Assembly (NCBI GenBank): GCA_035541265.1
Contig: DATKNQ010000246.1
Coordinates: 1 to 43,349 of the forward strand
Length of the DNA stretch: 43,349 nt
Direction: 5' to 3'
DNA from: Bog-159 sp035541265
Lineage (GTDB): Bacteria > Acidobacteriota > Terriglobia > Bryobacterales > Bryobacteraceae
The first letter of the stretch is position 1, and each line of letters starts with the position of its first letter. Position numbers and translations under genes: made by a program. Under the pieces are notes generated by a model. It saw nothing but the letters and a program-made list of their open reading frames with translations. It searched no databases and was not told the DNA's origin. This document shows positions 15,378 through 24,290 of the stretch, one piece after another.

Positions 15378-15929
15378 ATGGCAAACAATTCCATCGGGCT
15401 GATCGAACTGGGCAGCATCGCGGCGGGCTACCAGGTGTGCGACGCCATGCTGAAAGCGGCGGACGTGGAACTGGTGCTGGCGCGCTCGATCTGCTCGGGC
15501 AAATATATGGTGATGGTGCGTGGCGAGGTGGGCGCCGTACAGGCGGCCGTCGCCTCCGGCAACACCGCCGGCAGCTTTTCGGTGATCGATTGCTTCACCA
15601 TCGCCAACCTGCATGAGTCGATTTTCCCGGCCATCCGCGGCACGGCCAAGGTCGAACAACTGGACGCGCTGGGCATCGTGGAATCGTTCTCGGTAGCCTC
15701 GCTCATCGAAGGCGCCGACGCCGCCGCCAAAGCCGCCGACGTGCAATTGATCGAGGTGCGCCTGGCGATGGCGCTCGGCGGCAAGGCGTTTGTCACTCTT
15801 ACCGGCGATGTAGCCGCGGTCGAAAGCGCCGTGGCCGCCGCGGCCCAGGCTATCGGACAGAAGGGTCTGTTAGTAAATAAAGCGGTGATTCCGCGCCCGC
15901 GCCCCGAACTGCTGAACGAGATGATCTGA
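15378..15929 (+). CDS. PduT-like tandem-domain bacterial microcompartment shell protein (BMC-T)
   Basis: 183 residues comprising two BMC domains: about 4-90 (IGLIELGSIAAGYQVCDAML ... VGAVQAAVASG) and about 96-178 (LGIVESFSVASLIEGADAAA ... VAAVESAVAAA). Such proteins form pseudohexameric trimers in microcompartment shells. Cys39 in the SICSGKY loop of domain 1 matches the position of the pore Cys that binds a [4Fe-4S] cluster in characterised PduT proteins. An electron-conducting pore is therefore likely. It is coupled to the PduS-like gene with a 3-nt gap. No BMC-H or BMC-P shell genes occur in the window, so this would be a satellite locus. Confidence 0.9.
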   Translation: MANNSIGLIELGSIAAGYQVCDAMLKAADVELVLARSICSGKYMVMVRGEVGAVQAAVASGNTAGSFSVIDCFTIANLHESIFPAIRGTAKVEQLDALGIVESFSVASLIEGADAAAKAADVQLIEVRLAMALGGKAFVTLTGDVAAVESAVAAAAQAIGQKGLLVNKAVIPRPRPELLNEMI

Positions 15930-15953
15930 CGGGATCTCCGCTCGTTGACCCCC

Positions 15954-15982
15954 TTGAATTCCCCATCCATTCGACATACATT
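15954..15982 (+). promoter_or_regulatory. Candidate promoter of the TIG-domain protein
   Basis: TTGAAT at 15954-15959, a 17-nt spacer, TACATT at 15977-15982 (4/6 each). It lies 24 nt before the ATG at 16007. Confidence 0.35.
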
Positions 15983-16006
15983 AAGACTGGAAGGCGGAGT
16001 TTTCAG

Positions 16007-16348
16007 ATGAGATTGTCTTTTGTTGCGCCACTTTTGCTGGCTGCCGGTCTGACCGTATTTGCTCAGCAACCCATGCCGAGGATGAACACGGTCGACCCGA
16101 TGAGCGCCAAAGCCGGCGATGAGATCACCGTTGCTGGGGAGAATCTGGAGAAGGAACAGGTGGCCAAGGTCTACCTTACCGACGAGAAGCACGACGTGCA
16201 GGTGGATTTGACCGAGCAGACGGCCACCACCCTGAAGTTTAAAGTCCCGGACAAAGTCGCGCCCGGACGCTTTGCGTTGATGCTGTTGACCACCGGCAAA
16301 CAGCCCAAGCTCATTGAGCAGCCGGTGAAGCTGACCGTCGAGCAATAA
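16007..16348 (+). CDS. Small secreted IPT/TIG-domain protein
   Basis: 113 residues. A clear signal peptide (MRLSFVAPLLLAAGLTVFAQ, cleavage likely near the AQ) precedes a single immunoglobulin-like TIG fold. This begins VDPMSAKAGDEITVAGENL, continues with YLTDEKHDVQVDL and TTLKFKVPDKVAPGRFALML, and ends in the strand PVKLTVEQ. TIG domains bind carbohydrates or other proteins, or serve as spacers; a stand-alone domain of this size is common in Acidobacteriota but uncharacterised. It is convergent with the TPR gene (10 bp between stops). Function unknown. Confidence 0.75.
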   Translation: MRLSFVAPLLLAAGLTVFAQQPMPRMNTVDPMSAKAGDEITVAGENLEKEQVAKVYLTDEKHDVQVDLTEQTATTLKFKVPDKVAPGRFALMLLTTGKQPKLIEQPVKLTVEQ

Positions 16349-16358
16349 GACTCGCCCG

Positions 16359-17546
16359 TCAACTCTTCTCTCTCCGGTACGGAGACGAGATGTAGCGCCG
16401 CGATTCGCGCGCAGCTTCGGCTTCCGGAGCGTAGGCGATCGCCTTCTTGTACGCTTCGATGGCCAGTGCGTGCCGCCGGGTCAGATCGTAAATTTGTCCT
16501 ACCCGCATCCAAGCCAGCACCCCGGTGTTGAGGTCCACTTCGTCGGCGTGCGCGGTAACCTTTTGCATGTTGCCGAGTGCCTCGCTCAAGTCGTTGTACC
16601 AAAACTCGATGGTCCCCAACTGGTAGTAGATCGTCCAGGCTGGGACGCGCGCGTAACCGGGCGCGCCGGAAGCCTTCAGATGTGCCACCGTCTCCACGCA
16701 TTCGATGGCCTTCTGCTTATCTCCCAATGCCGAGTACATGCCTGCCAGTTCGAAGCGCAGCAGGTAGTTGCGCGGGAACCGCGCGATCAGATCGTTCAGG
16801 AAGGGCAGCGCCTTGGCCGGCTTGTGCTCGCGCCGGAAGATGGCGGCCAGAAACACCGCCGCGTCGATGCGATTGATGGTACCGTGCGCCGCCACGTCCT
16901 CCACGGTGCGGATGCCGCGGTCCTTGTCGCCATGGAAGCCGATCAGAAAACCGCACATGCGATAGAAGGGCGGCAGGCTGCCGACCACGTAATCGTCCAA
17001 GCCTTGTACCAGGCGCGCATCCACGTTTGACGGATCGAGCTCGCTCACCCGATTGTGCATCTTGCGCGCGGTCGTGGAGTCGCGTAGCGCGTCCAGCCAG
17101 GCTTTTTGCACCAGGAAGTAGTAATTCGCCCGCAAGCCGCAAGTGATGCCCATGGCGTACAGCGCCGCGATATCGTTGGGATTCTTGCGAAGCCGGGCCT
17201 GCTCCAGGTCGAGCGCCTTCTGGATCTCGCCCAGAAACTGCCGGCGCGTCTCCGGTGTGGGATTCAGCTTCGCGCGGCGCAGCAGCGAGTTGTTGCCAGT
17301 CACCAGCTCGCTCTCGAGCGCCCCGTCGCGATACATTTCACGGAAGACGATGTTCTCCGCCAGGTGATTGTGCAGGTCCGGGTCCGCGGGGTTGAGAGCG
17401 GCGGCCTTCTCGAAATCACTCTGCGCGGCGTCGTACTCCAGATTGTAGAAATGGTCGTAGCCTTCGTCGACTAACTGGCTGATGGCGCCGTTGCCGGCGA
17501 AGAGATTGGAGGCCAGGCAAACTGCTGCGGCGAGTAAGACTTTCAC
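16359..17546 (-). CDS. Secreted tetratricopeptide-repeat protein
   Basis: 395 residues. The GTG at 17546 is chosen because it immediately precedes a signal peptide (KVLLAAAVCLASNLFAG) and lies 13 nt after the preceding stop; the frame itself is open to 17606. TPR-like helices are visible at the N-terminus (AQSDFEKAAALNPADPDLHNHLAE), the middle and the C-terminus (HALAIEAYKKAIAYAPEAE). The central part (NYYFLVQKAWLDAL ... GSLPPFYRMCGF) is a conserved-looking, non-TPR segment of unknown role. It is the last gene of a three-gene minus-strand operon with a polytopic protein and an APC permease. A periplasmic scaffold is the likely role. Confidence 0.8.
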   Translation of the reverse strand: MKVLLAAAVCLASNLFAGNGAISQLVDEGYDHFYNLEYDAAQSDFEKAAALNPADPDLHNHLAENIVFREMYRDGALESELVTGNNSLLRRAKLNPTPETRRQFLGEIQKALDLEQARLRKNPNDIAALYAMGITCGLRANYYFLVQKAWLDALRDSTTARKMHNRVSELDPSNVDARLVQGLDDYVVGSLPPFYRMCGFLIGFHGDKDRGIRTVEDVAAHGTINRIDAAVFLAAIFRREHKPAKALPFLNDLIARFPRNYLLRFELAGMYSALGDKQKAIECVETVAHLKASGAPGYARVPAWTIYYQLGTIEFWYNDLSEALGNMQKVTAHADEVDLNTGVLAWMRVGQIYDLTRRHALAIEAYKKAIAYAPEAEAARESRRYISSPYRREKS

Positions 17547-17559
17547 TCGTCTTATTATC

Positions 17560-18732
17560 CTACCGGCGGACCTGCCGCATCCAGTTACCCCACGAAAAAC
17601 CTGCACGTCCGGTTACAATTCCAAGAATCACGGCGAGGGCCAAACGCCGCCAGAACAATGCGGCCGTGGGTTCGACGAGGGTGAAAACATTACGCACCCA
17701 ATCTGTGGTGTCCGGCACGAAGAAGGGAAAGTTCCCCGCGACGAAGAACCAGTTGTGCGCGGCGGGCGTCATCAGGAAATCGGCAAACGGCCACTGCACC
17801 GCGAGCAACCCGAACACGAAAACCGGTGCGATGACCGCGGCGCGCGCCCAATAGCCCCAACGCTGCCAGTAGGGACGTGTCCAGTCCAGCAGAAACGCCG
17901 GCACGATCACCAGGATCGGAAAATCCGGCGGCACGAAGTGTGTCACATGCTGGTACACCGGACCGAGCTTCGGCTCGGCGGGGAAGAGCGGGAGAATCCA
18001 GCAGTAAGCCAGATTCATCACTGTGTAGAATCCCGTTGTGGCAGTGGCTGCCCAACGGAAATCCGTCATGCGATAGAGACCCGCCAGAAAGAAACAGGAT
18101 CCCAGCGTCATCAGCATGTAAAACAACGCGCTGTGCATGTAGTTACGCAGCAGGAATTCCTGAAAGACGCCGAAGGAAGTGACTAGCAAAAACGTGTAGG
18201 TGTAGATCAGCAGGATGTTGAGCTTCGACCGGAACGCGCCTTCCGCGTGGTTGAGCAGCGCCATGATGATGAGCAGCGTGCCTACGCGAATCACCAGGAT
18301 GCCGAAAATCAGCAGTACGTGCGGCGGGCTGAGCACCTTCACATCCAGCCCGTAAGCTGCGTGCCACCAGTTATCGAACGGCGCCGAGACCACCATGGCC
18401 ACGCCGCCCCAGGCGCACACGAAGGCGCCCAGCGGTCCGCGAAATCCCCAGATGCGCACAGATGCCGCCAGCGCCTCGCGCGACTTGCCGAAAGTGGCCG
18501 CGAAGATCAGGTACCCGCAGGAAATGCCCGCCAGAATGCCGCATAGTTGGATGAGCATGTGCGGCGCGGTCCAGAATGTATCGCGGCCGATGCTCTTGTG
18601 CCACGAGATGTCCCAAATGCCGCCGGTGGAAGCGGACGTAATCGCGATGATGCAGGTCCACAGATACCAGGGGATGCGAGCGGTGCGCTCCGCGGCATGC
18701 TCCGGCCATGTGATGGTAGCGCTTTGCGCCAT
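17560..18732 (-). CDS. Polytopic membrane protein of unknown function with duplicated D-x3-H / P-H motifs
   Basis: 390 residues, about ten predicted membrane helices. Two similar segments stand out near the N-terminus: DISWHKSIGRDTFWTAPH (about 42-59) and DNWWHAAYGLDVKVLSPPH (about 120-138). Each has Asp, His four residues later, Gly-x-Asp, and a second His after Pro, followed by a hydrophobic helix. The arrangement suggests an internal duplication and a possible metal or heme site on one face of the membrane. The family was not recognised. It lies between an APC permease (36-nt gap) and a TPR protein (13-nt gap) in one operon. Confidence 0.75.
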   Translation of the reverse strand: MAQSATITWPEHAAERTARIPWYLWTCIIAITSASTGGIWDISWHKSIGRDTFWTAPHMLIQLCGILAGISCGYLIFAATFGKSREALAASVRIWGFRGPLGAFVCAWGGVAMVVSAPFDNWWHAAYGLDVKVLSPPHVLLIFGILVIRVGTLLIIMALLNHAEGAFRSKLNILLIYTYTFLLVTSFGVFQEFLLRNYMHSALFYMLMTLGSCFFLAGLYRMTDFRWAATATTGFYTVMNLAYCWILPLFPAEPKLGPVYQHVTHFVPPDFPILVIVPAFLLDWTRPYWQRWGYWARAAVIAPVFVFGLLAVQWPFADFLMTPAAHNWFFVAGNFPFFVPDTTDWVRNVFTLVEPTAALFWRRLALAVILGIVTGRAGFSWGNWMRQVRR

Positions 18733-18768
18733 GCTGGCTGCCTCTGAGTCTTTCCTTACTGTACCAGC

Positions 18769-20127
18769 TTATGCTTCGTCGGGCGGCGGATCGGAAAACA
18801 CGATCGCCTCGCGGAACCCTCGCGTCTTGACGGCCGCATAGAGGATGCCGATCGAGAGCCAGATGCCTCCCGCGATCAGGGCCTGGTGGTGCAGACTCTT
18901 CCAGATGTAAAGGCAGAAGAAGAAGCCCAGCAGCGGCGGCAGGAACATGCCCAAGGTCTTGCGCTTGCTGCGCACGAAGTAGTGGATGAAGGCGGCGGCA
19001 TTCACCCCCATGAAGCCGATGATGGCTCCGAAGTTGAGCAACTCCGCGCCGAGTCCGTAGGTCATGGTGAAGGCGCCTATGAGGGCCAACGCGCCCACGA
19101 ACAGTACGTTGTTGCGGGGGATGCCGTGCTTGGGCTCGATCGCGCCGAAGAAGCCGCGCGGAATCGTATTGTCGCGTCCCATCCCATACAGCAGGCGGGC
19201 CGCGCCCAATTGCGATCCCATGCCCGAGCCGATGGTCGCCACCAGCAGCGTGAGGTTCACCACCTGGAACAGCACCGCGCCACCGGCGCGGCCGGCTACG
19301 TAAACGAATGCGGTGTCCACATCCGGATAGGTCTTGTAGTTGGGCCACACCAGTTGCGCGGCGTAGACCTCTGACGAAGCCAGCACGCCGGTGATCAGGC
19401 AGGTGAGCACGGTCGCCAGCATGATGTTGCGCCGCGGATTGTGGGCTTCTTCAGAGAGCGTCGATATGCCATCGAATCCGATGTACGTCAGCACCGCGAC
19501 CGAAGTGCCGGTCGAGATGCGGCCCAGGCTGAACGTGCTCGGATCGTAGAACGGCTGCGTGAAGGAGACGCCGTGCTGATGCATGATGAATCGCACCGCT
19601 GCGATGAAGAAGTACACGATCACCACGCACATGGTCAGCACCAGCACTTCGTTGGTACGCGCGGTAGCACGGATGCCACGCAGATTCAGCAGTGTGAACA
19701 GCAGCGCGAAGAACACGGCCCAGGCCACATACGGAATCTCGGGCACCAGGTTCAAGGCCGCCTTGCTGCACCAGATCGTGCAGATGATGGGATTCAAGAT
19801 GTAATCCATCGCCAGGCTCCATCCGGTGAGGAAGCCCAGACCGGAATGGATCTCGCGCCCGACGTAGGTGTAAGCCGATCCGGCGCTTGGATAGGCGCGC
19901 GCCATGCGGCCGTAGCTGATGGCCGTGAACAGCATCGCGACCATCGCCAGCAGCACCGTGGTGACCACGTGGCCGCGCGCCGCCTGGCTGACCACGCCGT
20001 ACGGCGGCATCGGCGCCGTGGGCTGAATGAGGATGATTCCGTAGAAAACAAGGTCCCACAATCCCAACGCGCGTTTGAGATGCGCGCCCGACTGGGCCGC
20101 TGATTCCGAACCTGTGGCACTCGACAT
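18769..20127 (-). CDS. APC-superfamily amino acid permease
   Basis: 452 residues and about twelve membrane helices. The conserved first helix motif (LVFYGIILIQPTAPMPPYG) and the AYPSAGSAYTYVGREI region after helix 2 are typical of amino acid/polyamine/organocation transporters. So are IGFDGISTLSEEAHNPRRNI and the GMGSQLGAARLLYGMGRD loop before a late helix. It would import amino acids or related amines by proton or sodium symport or exchange; the substrate cannot be set by sequence. First gene of the operon continuing with the unknown polytopic protein and the TPR protein. Divergent from the DUF58 gene with 35 bp between starts. Confidence 0.88.
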   Translation of the reverse strand: MSSATGSESAAQSGAHLKRALGLWDLVFYGIILIQPTAPMPPYGVVSQAARGHVVTTVLLAMVAMLFTAISYGRMARAYPSAGSAYTYVGREIHSGLGFLTGWSLAMDYILNPIICTIWCSKAALNLVPEIPYVAWAVFFALLFTLLNLRGIRATARTNEVLVLTMCVVIVYFFIAAVRFIMHQHGVSFTQPFYDPSTFSLGRISTGTSVAVLTYIGFDGISTLSEEAHNPRRNIMLATVLTCLITGVLASSEVYAAQLVWPNYKTYPDVDTAFVYVAGRAGGAVLFQVVNLTLLVATIGSGMGSQLGAARLLYGMGRDNTIPRGFFGAIEPKHGIPRNNVLFVGALALIGAFTMTYGLGAELLNFGAIIGFMGVNAAAFIHYFVRSKRKTLGMFLPPLLGFFFCLYIWKSLHHQALIAGGIWLSIGILYAAVKTRGFREAIVFSDPPPDEA

Positions 20128-20162
20128 GGAAGACTCGATTGTGACATATCTGAAGTGAGGCG

Positions 20163-21275
20163 TTGGGGGCCTCCCGTTTGCGCGCGCGTTGGTCCGGAAT
20201 CCGGCGTTTGTGGCTGCGGCGAATCCGCTACCGGGTTACGCGCGGTGGCGTGCTGTTCACGGCCGCGGTGGTGCTGGTGGGGTTCGCCGCGGTGGCCTCC
20301 GCCAATAACCTGCTGTTCCTGATCCTGGCCACCATGCTTTCGACGCTGATGGTCTCCGGCCTTGTGAGCCGCCTGTGCCTAGCCGGCCTGGAACTGGATT
20401 TCCTGATCCCGGAGCACGTCTCGGCCGGGCGCACGATTCCCGCGAAGCTCTACGTGCGCAATCTGAAGTTCTGGATGCCTTCGTTTTCCATTCACGTCGC
20501 CGGCGTGGAAGAGGGCGCCGCGCCGGTGCTGCAGGCGCCGGTTTATTTCCCCGTCATTCCGGGCCGCGCCACCCTGGAGGAAACCGTGCAGGTCCGTTTC
20601 GCCCGCCGCGGCGAATACCGCCAAAACCGTTTCGCGTTTCACACGCGCTTTCCTTTCGGCTTCCTGGAGAAGACGGCGCGTCTGATCCTGCGCCGCGAAG
20701 TGGTCGTCTATCCGTCGATCGATGCGCAGGCCGGGTTCGAGGATCTGCTGGCCGACCTGGCCGCCGAGATTGAGACGCACTATCGCGGACTGGGCCGCGA
20801 TTTCTACCGTATCCGGCCCTACGAGGCTTTCGAGAGCGCGCGGCACGTGGATTGGAAGGCGACCGCGCACACCGCCGATTTACAGGTACGCGAGTTCGCG
20901 CGCGAACAGGAGCAGACTATTGAATTATTTCTGGATCTGGAAACGCCGCCCGGCTTCGCCGATTGGTTCGAGCACGCCGTGGATTGCTGCGCGTTTCTCT
21001 CGTGGCGCCTCGCGGACAAGGGGGTCGGCATCCACTTCCGCACGGCGGATCTCGATTTCCGCTTGCCCGAGGAAGGCGACGTTTATACGCTTCTGAAGTA
21101 TCTGGCGCTGGTCGCGTCCAAGCCCGGCAAGCCGCCTGAGGCGCCTGCCGATGAGACCAGCTTTCCTATCGTTCTCACCGCTTCTCCGCAGCGCTTCAGC
21201 GATGCGAGTTGGGCGCGCGCGCGTGTGATCGGGCCGGAGGGCCTGGCGGGCGAGCGTGGCCTGACGGCTCCGTAA
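20163..21275 (+). CDS. DUF58 domain-containing protein
   Basis: 370 residues from a TTG start preceded by GTGAGGCG. Two N-terminal membrane helices (about 29-48 and 51-70) are followed by a beta-rich region. The DUF58 core motif is FYRIRPYEAFESARHVDWKA (about 220-240), then a vWA-like fold with IELFLDLETPP. DUF58 proteins usually accompany MoxR AAA ATPases and transglutaminase-like proteins; neither is adjacent here, so this copy stands alone. A role in envelope or complex assembly is assumed from the family, not shown. Confidence 0.88.
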   Translation: MGASRLRARWSGIRRLWLRRIRYRVTRGGVLFTAAVVLVGFAAVASANNLLFLILATMLSTLMVSGLVSRLCLAGLELDFLIPEHVSAGRTIPAKLYVRNLKFWMPSFSIHVAGVEEGAAPVLQAPVYFPVIPGRATLEETVQVRFARRGEYRQNRFAFHTRFPFGFLEKTARLILRREVVVYPSIDAQAGFEDLLADLAAEIETHYRGLGRDFYRIRPYEAFESARHVDWKATAHTADLQVREFAREQEQTIELFLDLETPPGFADWFEHAVDCCAFLSWRLADKGVGIHFRTADLDFRLPEEGDVYTLLKYLALVASKPGKPPEAPADETSFPIVLTASPQRFSDASWARARVIGPEGLAGERGLTAP

Positions 21276-21410
21276 GCTTTACCGCGATTGCCGATGTCCA
21301 GGCGCCGATGGTCCGCTCGTGCCGCCGGGAGACGGTCGACGACTTGGTGCCGTTGCTCTTTGCCGATCATAAACGACGCTCTCCGCGAAATGAATTCTAC
21401 CGCGCAAGCC

Positions 21411-22142
21411 CTATCGCTGGCTCAGTCCGCCGTCCACGGCGATGATCTGTCCGGTGACGTAGTTACTCGCCCCCAGAAAGAACACCACTCCATCGGCGAT
21501 CTCGTCCGCCGTGCCGCCGCGCTTGGCCGGCGTGGCCTGGATCATGCGGGTGGCTTCGTCGTCGAGCGGGCCGAACGGGATCACGCCGGGCGCCACGGAA
21601 TTTACCGTGATGGCGGGGGCAAACGCCTTCGCCAGCGCGCGTGTGAGCATGATCACACCGGCCTTCGATGCGCAGTAGTGCGCGTGGTCAGCCCAGGGCC
21701 GCAATCCGCCCAGCGAACTGATGTTCACGATGCGGCCGCCGCCGGTCTTCAGCATCAACCGCGCGCCCTGCTGGCAGCAGAAGAAGACCGACTTCAGATT
21801 CACCGAGTGGATGAAGTCCCAATCGGCTTCGGTGATTTCGAGGGGATCGCGGCGCGTGAAGCGCGCGGCGTTATTCACCAGGCCATCCAGCCGGCCGAGC
21901 GTGCGTCCGATTTCGCCGAACATGCGCTCGATCTCAGCCACGCTTTCGAGATTCGCGCGAAAGACCGGCGCGCCGCCGCATTCGGCCGCGGTGGCCCGGG
22001 CTTCGGACTCCGAGCTGCCGTAGTGGATTGCCACGCGCGCGCCCTCGCGTGCCAACCGCAGCGCGATGCCGCGTCCGATGCGTTTCGCGCCGCCGGTCAC
22101 CAGGACGACTTTGTCTTCGAAACTAGACGGTGGGTTCACCAT
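21411..22142 (-). CDS. Short-chain dehydrogenase/reductase
   Basis: 243 residues, classical SDR. TGGAKRIGRGIA forms the nucleotide-binding turn, VNNAARF the NNA motif, ISSLGG carries the catalytic Ser, and YCASKAG the Tyr and Lys. The C-terminus VDGGLSQR is typical. Arg in the TGGAKRIGRG loop and Ser-Ser following IHYG suggest NADP(H) preference, as in pteridine reductase-like or FabG-like members. The substrate is unknown. It overlaps the preceding MFS gene by 20 nt, so translation is probably coupled. Last gene of the mazG operon. Confidence 0.9.
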   Translation of the reverse strand: MVNPPSSFEDKVVLVTGGAKRIGRGIALRLAREGARVAIHYGSSESEARATAAECGGAPVFRANLESVAEIERMFGEIGRTLGRLDGLVNNAARFTRRDPLEITEADWDFIHSVNLKSVFFCCQQGARLMLKTGGGRIVNISSLGGLRPWADHAHYCASKAGVIMLTRALAKAFAPAITVNSVAPGVIPFGPLDDEATRMIQATPAKRGGTADEIADGVVFFLGASNYVTGQIIAVDGGLSQR

Positions 22143-23418
22143 GCACTTCCACGCCCTCCGGATCTACGCCTTCTGGCTCAGGCTCGGGCAGGCGGCCGGT
22201 CCAGTTCGCCCAGCCCCAGAAGATCGCCGTCGTTGAGCTGAGCACGCCCGCCATCGCGCCGATCACTCGCGGGTTATAGTATTGCGATGCAATGCCGGCG
22301 AGCATCATCGAAATCATCATGGTAGACCACACCATCGACTCCATGGTGGCGAAGACGCGCCCGCGGAATTCGTTCGCCACGTGGCGCAACAATTGCGAGT
22401 AATTCAAGACCGAGCTGACCGCCACGGCCGCGCGCGACAGCGCGATGAACGCCAGCGCCGCCTGAAAGTTGCGCATCTGGCTGAACAGCACATAGGCGCC
22501 GCCGTGCACCACGTAGCACACCACCACGGCGCGTTTGTATCCGTCGAAGCTCAGCCGCTCGCCCAACTTGTGGGCAACCAGTCCGCCGGCCAGCAGTCCG
22601 ATGCCGGCGAAGCCCCACACGATGCCGATACCGGCAGGTCCGCGATTGAAGACGATCTCGCCGAAGATGCTGAACAGGATCTGGGCGGCGCCGCCGCCGC
22701 TCGCCCAGCCCACGCCGATCAGTGCGATGCCGAAGATCAGCGGATGCGTACGCATGTAGCGCAGCCCTTCGGTGTATTCGTGCCAGGGCCGTACCACGTC
22801 GGCCTCGGTGAGCGATTCGCGTTTGGGACGGAAGCTGCCCCCGGGCAGAAACAGCCGCGAGATGCAGGCGGCGGAAATCACGAACGAGAGCGCGTTGCCG
22901 ATGAACGCCCACTGATAACCGAAGCTGGCCACGCTGGCGCCGGCGAGAAATGTGCCGATGGTGAGCGTGGTCCAGCCGGTGGTTTGCGTCAGCGAATTGG
23001 CCGTGTGCAGTTCTTCTTTGGTCGTGATGCTCGGCAGGATCGAGGACCGGCCGCTGGTAAAGAACGGCGAGGCGAACATCAACAGCGCGCTGAAGAGGTA
23101 GAGCAGCCAGGTATCATGCCGGTGAATCGTGAGGATGAAACCGGCGGCCAGCACGGCGCGGATGAGGTCGCTCGCGATCATGACGCGCTTGCGGTCCAGG
23201 CGATCGAGCAGCACGCCGGCGATCGGCCCCGCGAATACGGCCGGAATCGCGCGCGAGAGCATGACGCCGCTGACCACCAGCCCCGAGCGCGTAGTCGCCA
23301 AGGCCAGGCTGAACACGGCAATGTTGTTGAAGTGATCGCCGATCTCGCTGACTACCTGGCCGATCCAGGTGTACCGGTAGTTACGGTTGTGGCGCAGTAG
23401 TTCGACGAAGGAGGCCAT
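22123..23418 (-). CDS. MFS transporter, MFS_3/EntS-like
   Basis: 431 residues, about twelve membrane helices. It opens with LLRHNRNYRYTWIGQVVSEIGDHF, which is characteristic of the MFS_3 (enterobactin-exporter-like) group. The loop LLDRLDRKRVMIASDLIRA corresponds to MFS motif A. It is probably an exporter of small molecules. Its start overlaps the stop of the DMT transporter by one base (TGATG), and its end overlaps the SDR gene by 20 nt. In this operon it may export a product of the acylamino-acid enzymes, but that is inference. Confidence 0.9.
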   Translation of the reverse strand: MASFVELLRHNRNYRYTWIGQVVSEIGDHFNNIAVFSLALATTRSGLVVSGVMLSRAIPAVFAGPIAGVLLDRLDRKRVMIASDLIRAVLAAGFILTIHRHDTWLLYLFSALLMFASPFFTSGRSSILPSITTKEELHTANSLTQTTGWTTLTIGTFLAGASVASFGYQWAFIGNALSFVISAACISRLFLPGGSFRPKRESLTEADVVRPWHEYTEGLRYMRTHPLIFGIALIGVGWASGGGAAQILFSIFGEIVFNRGPAGIGIVWGFAGIGLLAGGLVAHKLGERLSFDGYKRAVVVCYVVHGGAYVLFSQMRNFQAALAFIALSRAAVAVSSVLNYSQLLRHVANEFRGRVFATMESMVWSTMMISMMLAGIASQYYNPRVIGAMAGVLSSTTAIFWGWANWTGRLPEPEPEGVDPEGVEVHGEPTV

Positions 23419-24290
23419 CAGCCGCGCTCCGCCAGGTAGACGCCAGAGAGAATCACCAGGCCGCCCGCAATCTCCGGCATGCCGACGCGCTCGTTCAGAA
23501 TCGCCGCGCCCAAACCCAGCGCGAAGACCGGCTGCAGATAGGAAAATGCCGACACGCGCGACGCCGCAATGCGGGTCAGCGCGTAGTAATAGATCAGATA
23601 GGCGATCACAGACGAAAACATCGCCATGTAGATCACCCCTGCCCAGGCAGCGGCGCTGATGTGCGCGAGCGAATGCCGCGACGCCTCCCAGATGGTGACC
23701 GGCAACATAGTCAATCCGCCGCCCACGTAGGCCACCGTATTCACCGTCACCGAGTCAAACTGCTCACTCGTCTCTTTGCCGAACACCGTGAACATCGCAA
23801 AGAACAGAGCCGCAAGGAACACGATGCAATCGCCCAGCCAGGTGGGACCGCCCGCCATGCTGGGCTCGAACGCCTTCAACAAAACGAGGCCCGCGAGCGC
23901 GATGAGCATGCCTGCCATCTTCCGTGCCGTCATCTTTTCCAGGCCGCGCATGCACGCCAGAATCAGCACCAATAGCGGCCCGAGCCCGATGATCAACGCC
24001 GAATGGAACACGCTCGTGCGGCTCAGACCCACCACGAAGAAGACCTGATTCAGCGTGACCCCAAACAGGCCGAGCAGCAGTAGCCGCACCCATGCCCCCG
24101 GCGTCGAGACCGTAAGCTTGCGGCGCAGCATCCACACCGGCACAATCAAGATGCCGGCCGTGCTGATGCGCAAGCCCGCCAACAGCAGCGCCGGAAACTC
24201 CCGCAGAGCAATCTTCCCAGCGACATAGTTCCCCGACCAGAACGCCACCATAGCGAGGATGAGGGCGTAGAGAACAGCGGGCCGGTTCAA
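23418..24290 (-). CDS. EamA/DMT-superfamily transporter
   Basis: 290 residues, ten helices formed by two EamA repeats (first repeat ends near KMAGMLIALAGLVLL; the second contains YYYALTRIAASRVSAFSYLQPVFA). The start is TTG at 24290: AGGAG lies 8 nt upstream, and TTGA overlaps the TGA stop of the racemase gene by four bases, so coupling is likely. The longer frame upstream is only read-through. EamA members include amino acid and metabolite exporters. Being embedded in an acylamino-acid operon, an amino acid-related cargo is plausible but unproven. Confidence 0.88.
   Translation of the reverse strand: MNRPAVLYALILAMVAFWSGNYVAGKIALREFPALLLAGLRISTAGILIVPVWMLRRKLTVSTPGAWVRLLLLGLFGVTLNQVFFVVGLSRTSVFHSALIIGLGPLLVLILACMRGLEKMTARKMAGMLIALAGLVLLKAFEPSMAGGPTWLGDCIVFLAALFFAMFTVFGKETSEQFDSVTVNTVAYVGGGLTMLPVTIWEASRHSLAHISAAAWAGVIYMAMFSSVIAYLIYYYALTRIAASRVSAFSYLQPVFALGLGAAILNERVGMPEIAGGLVILSGVYLAERG

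Noticed and set aside
14238..15746. 502-codon antisense frame over PduS/PduT
   Set aside because: His/Ala/Arg-rich shadow without any recognisable domain.
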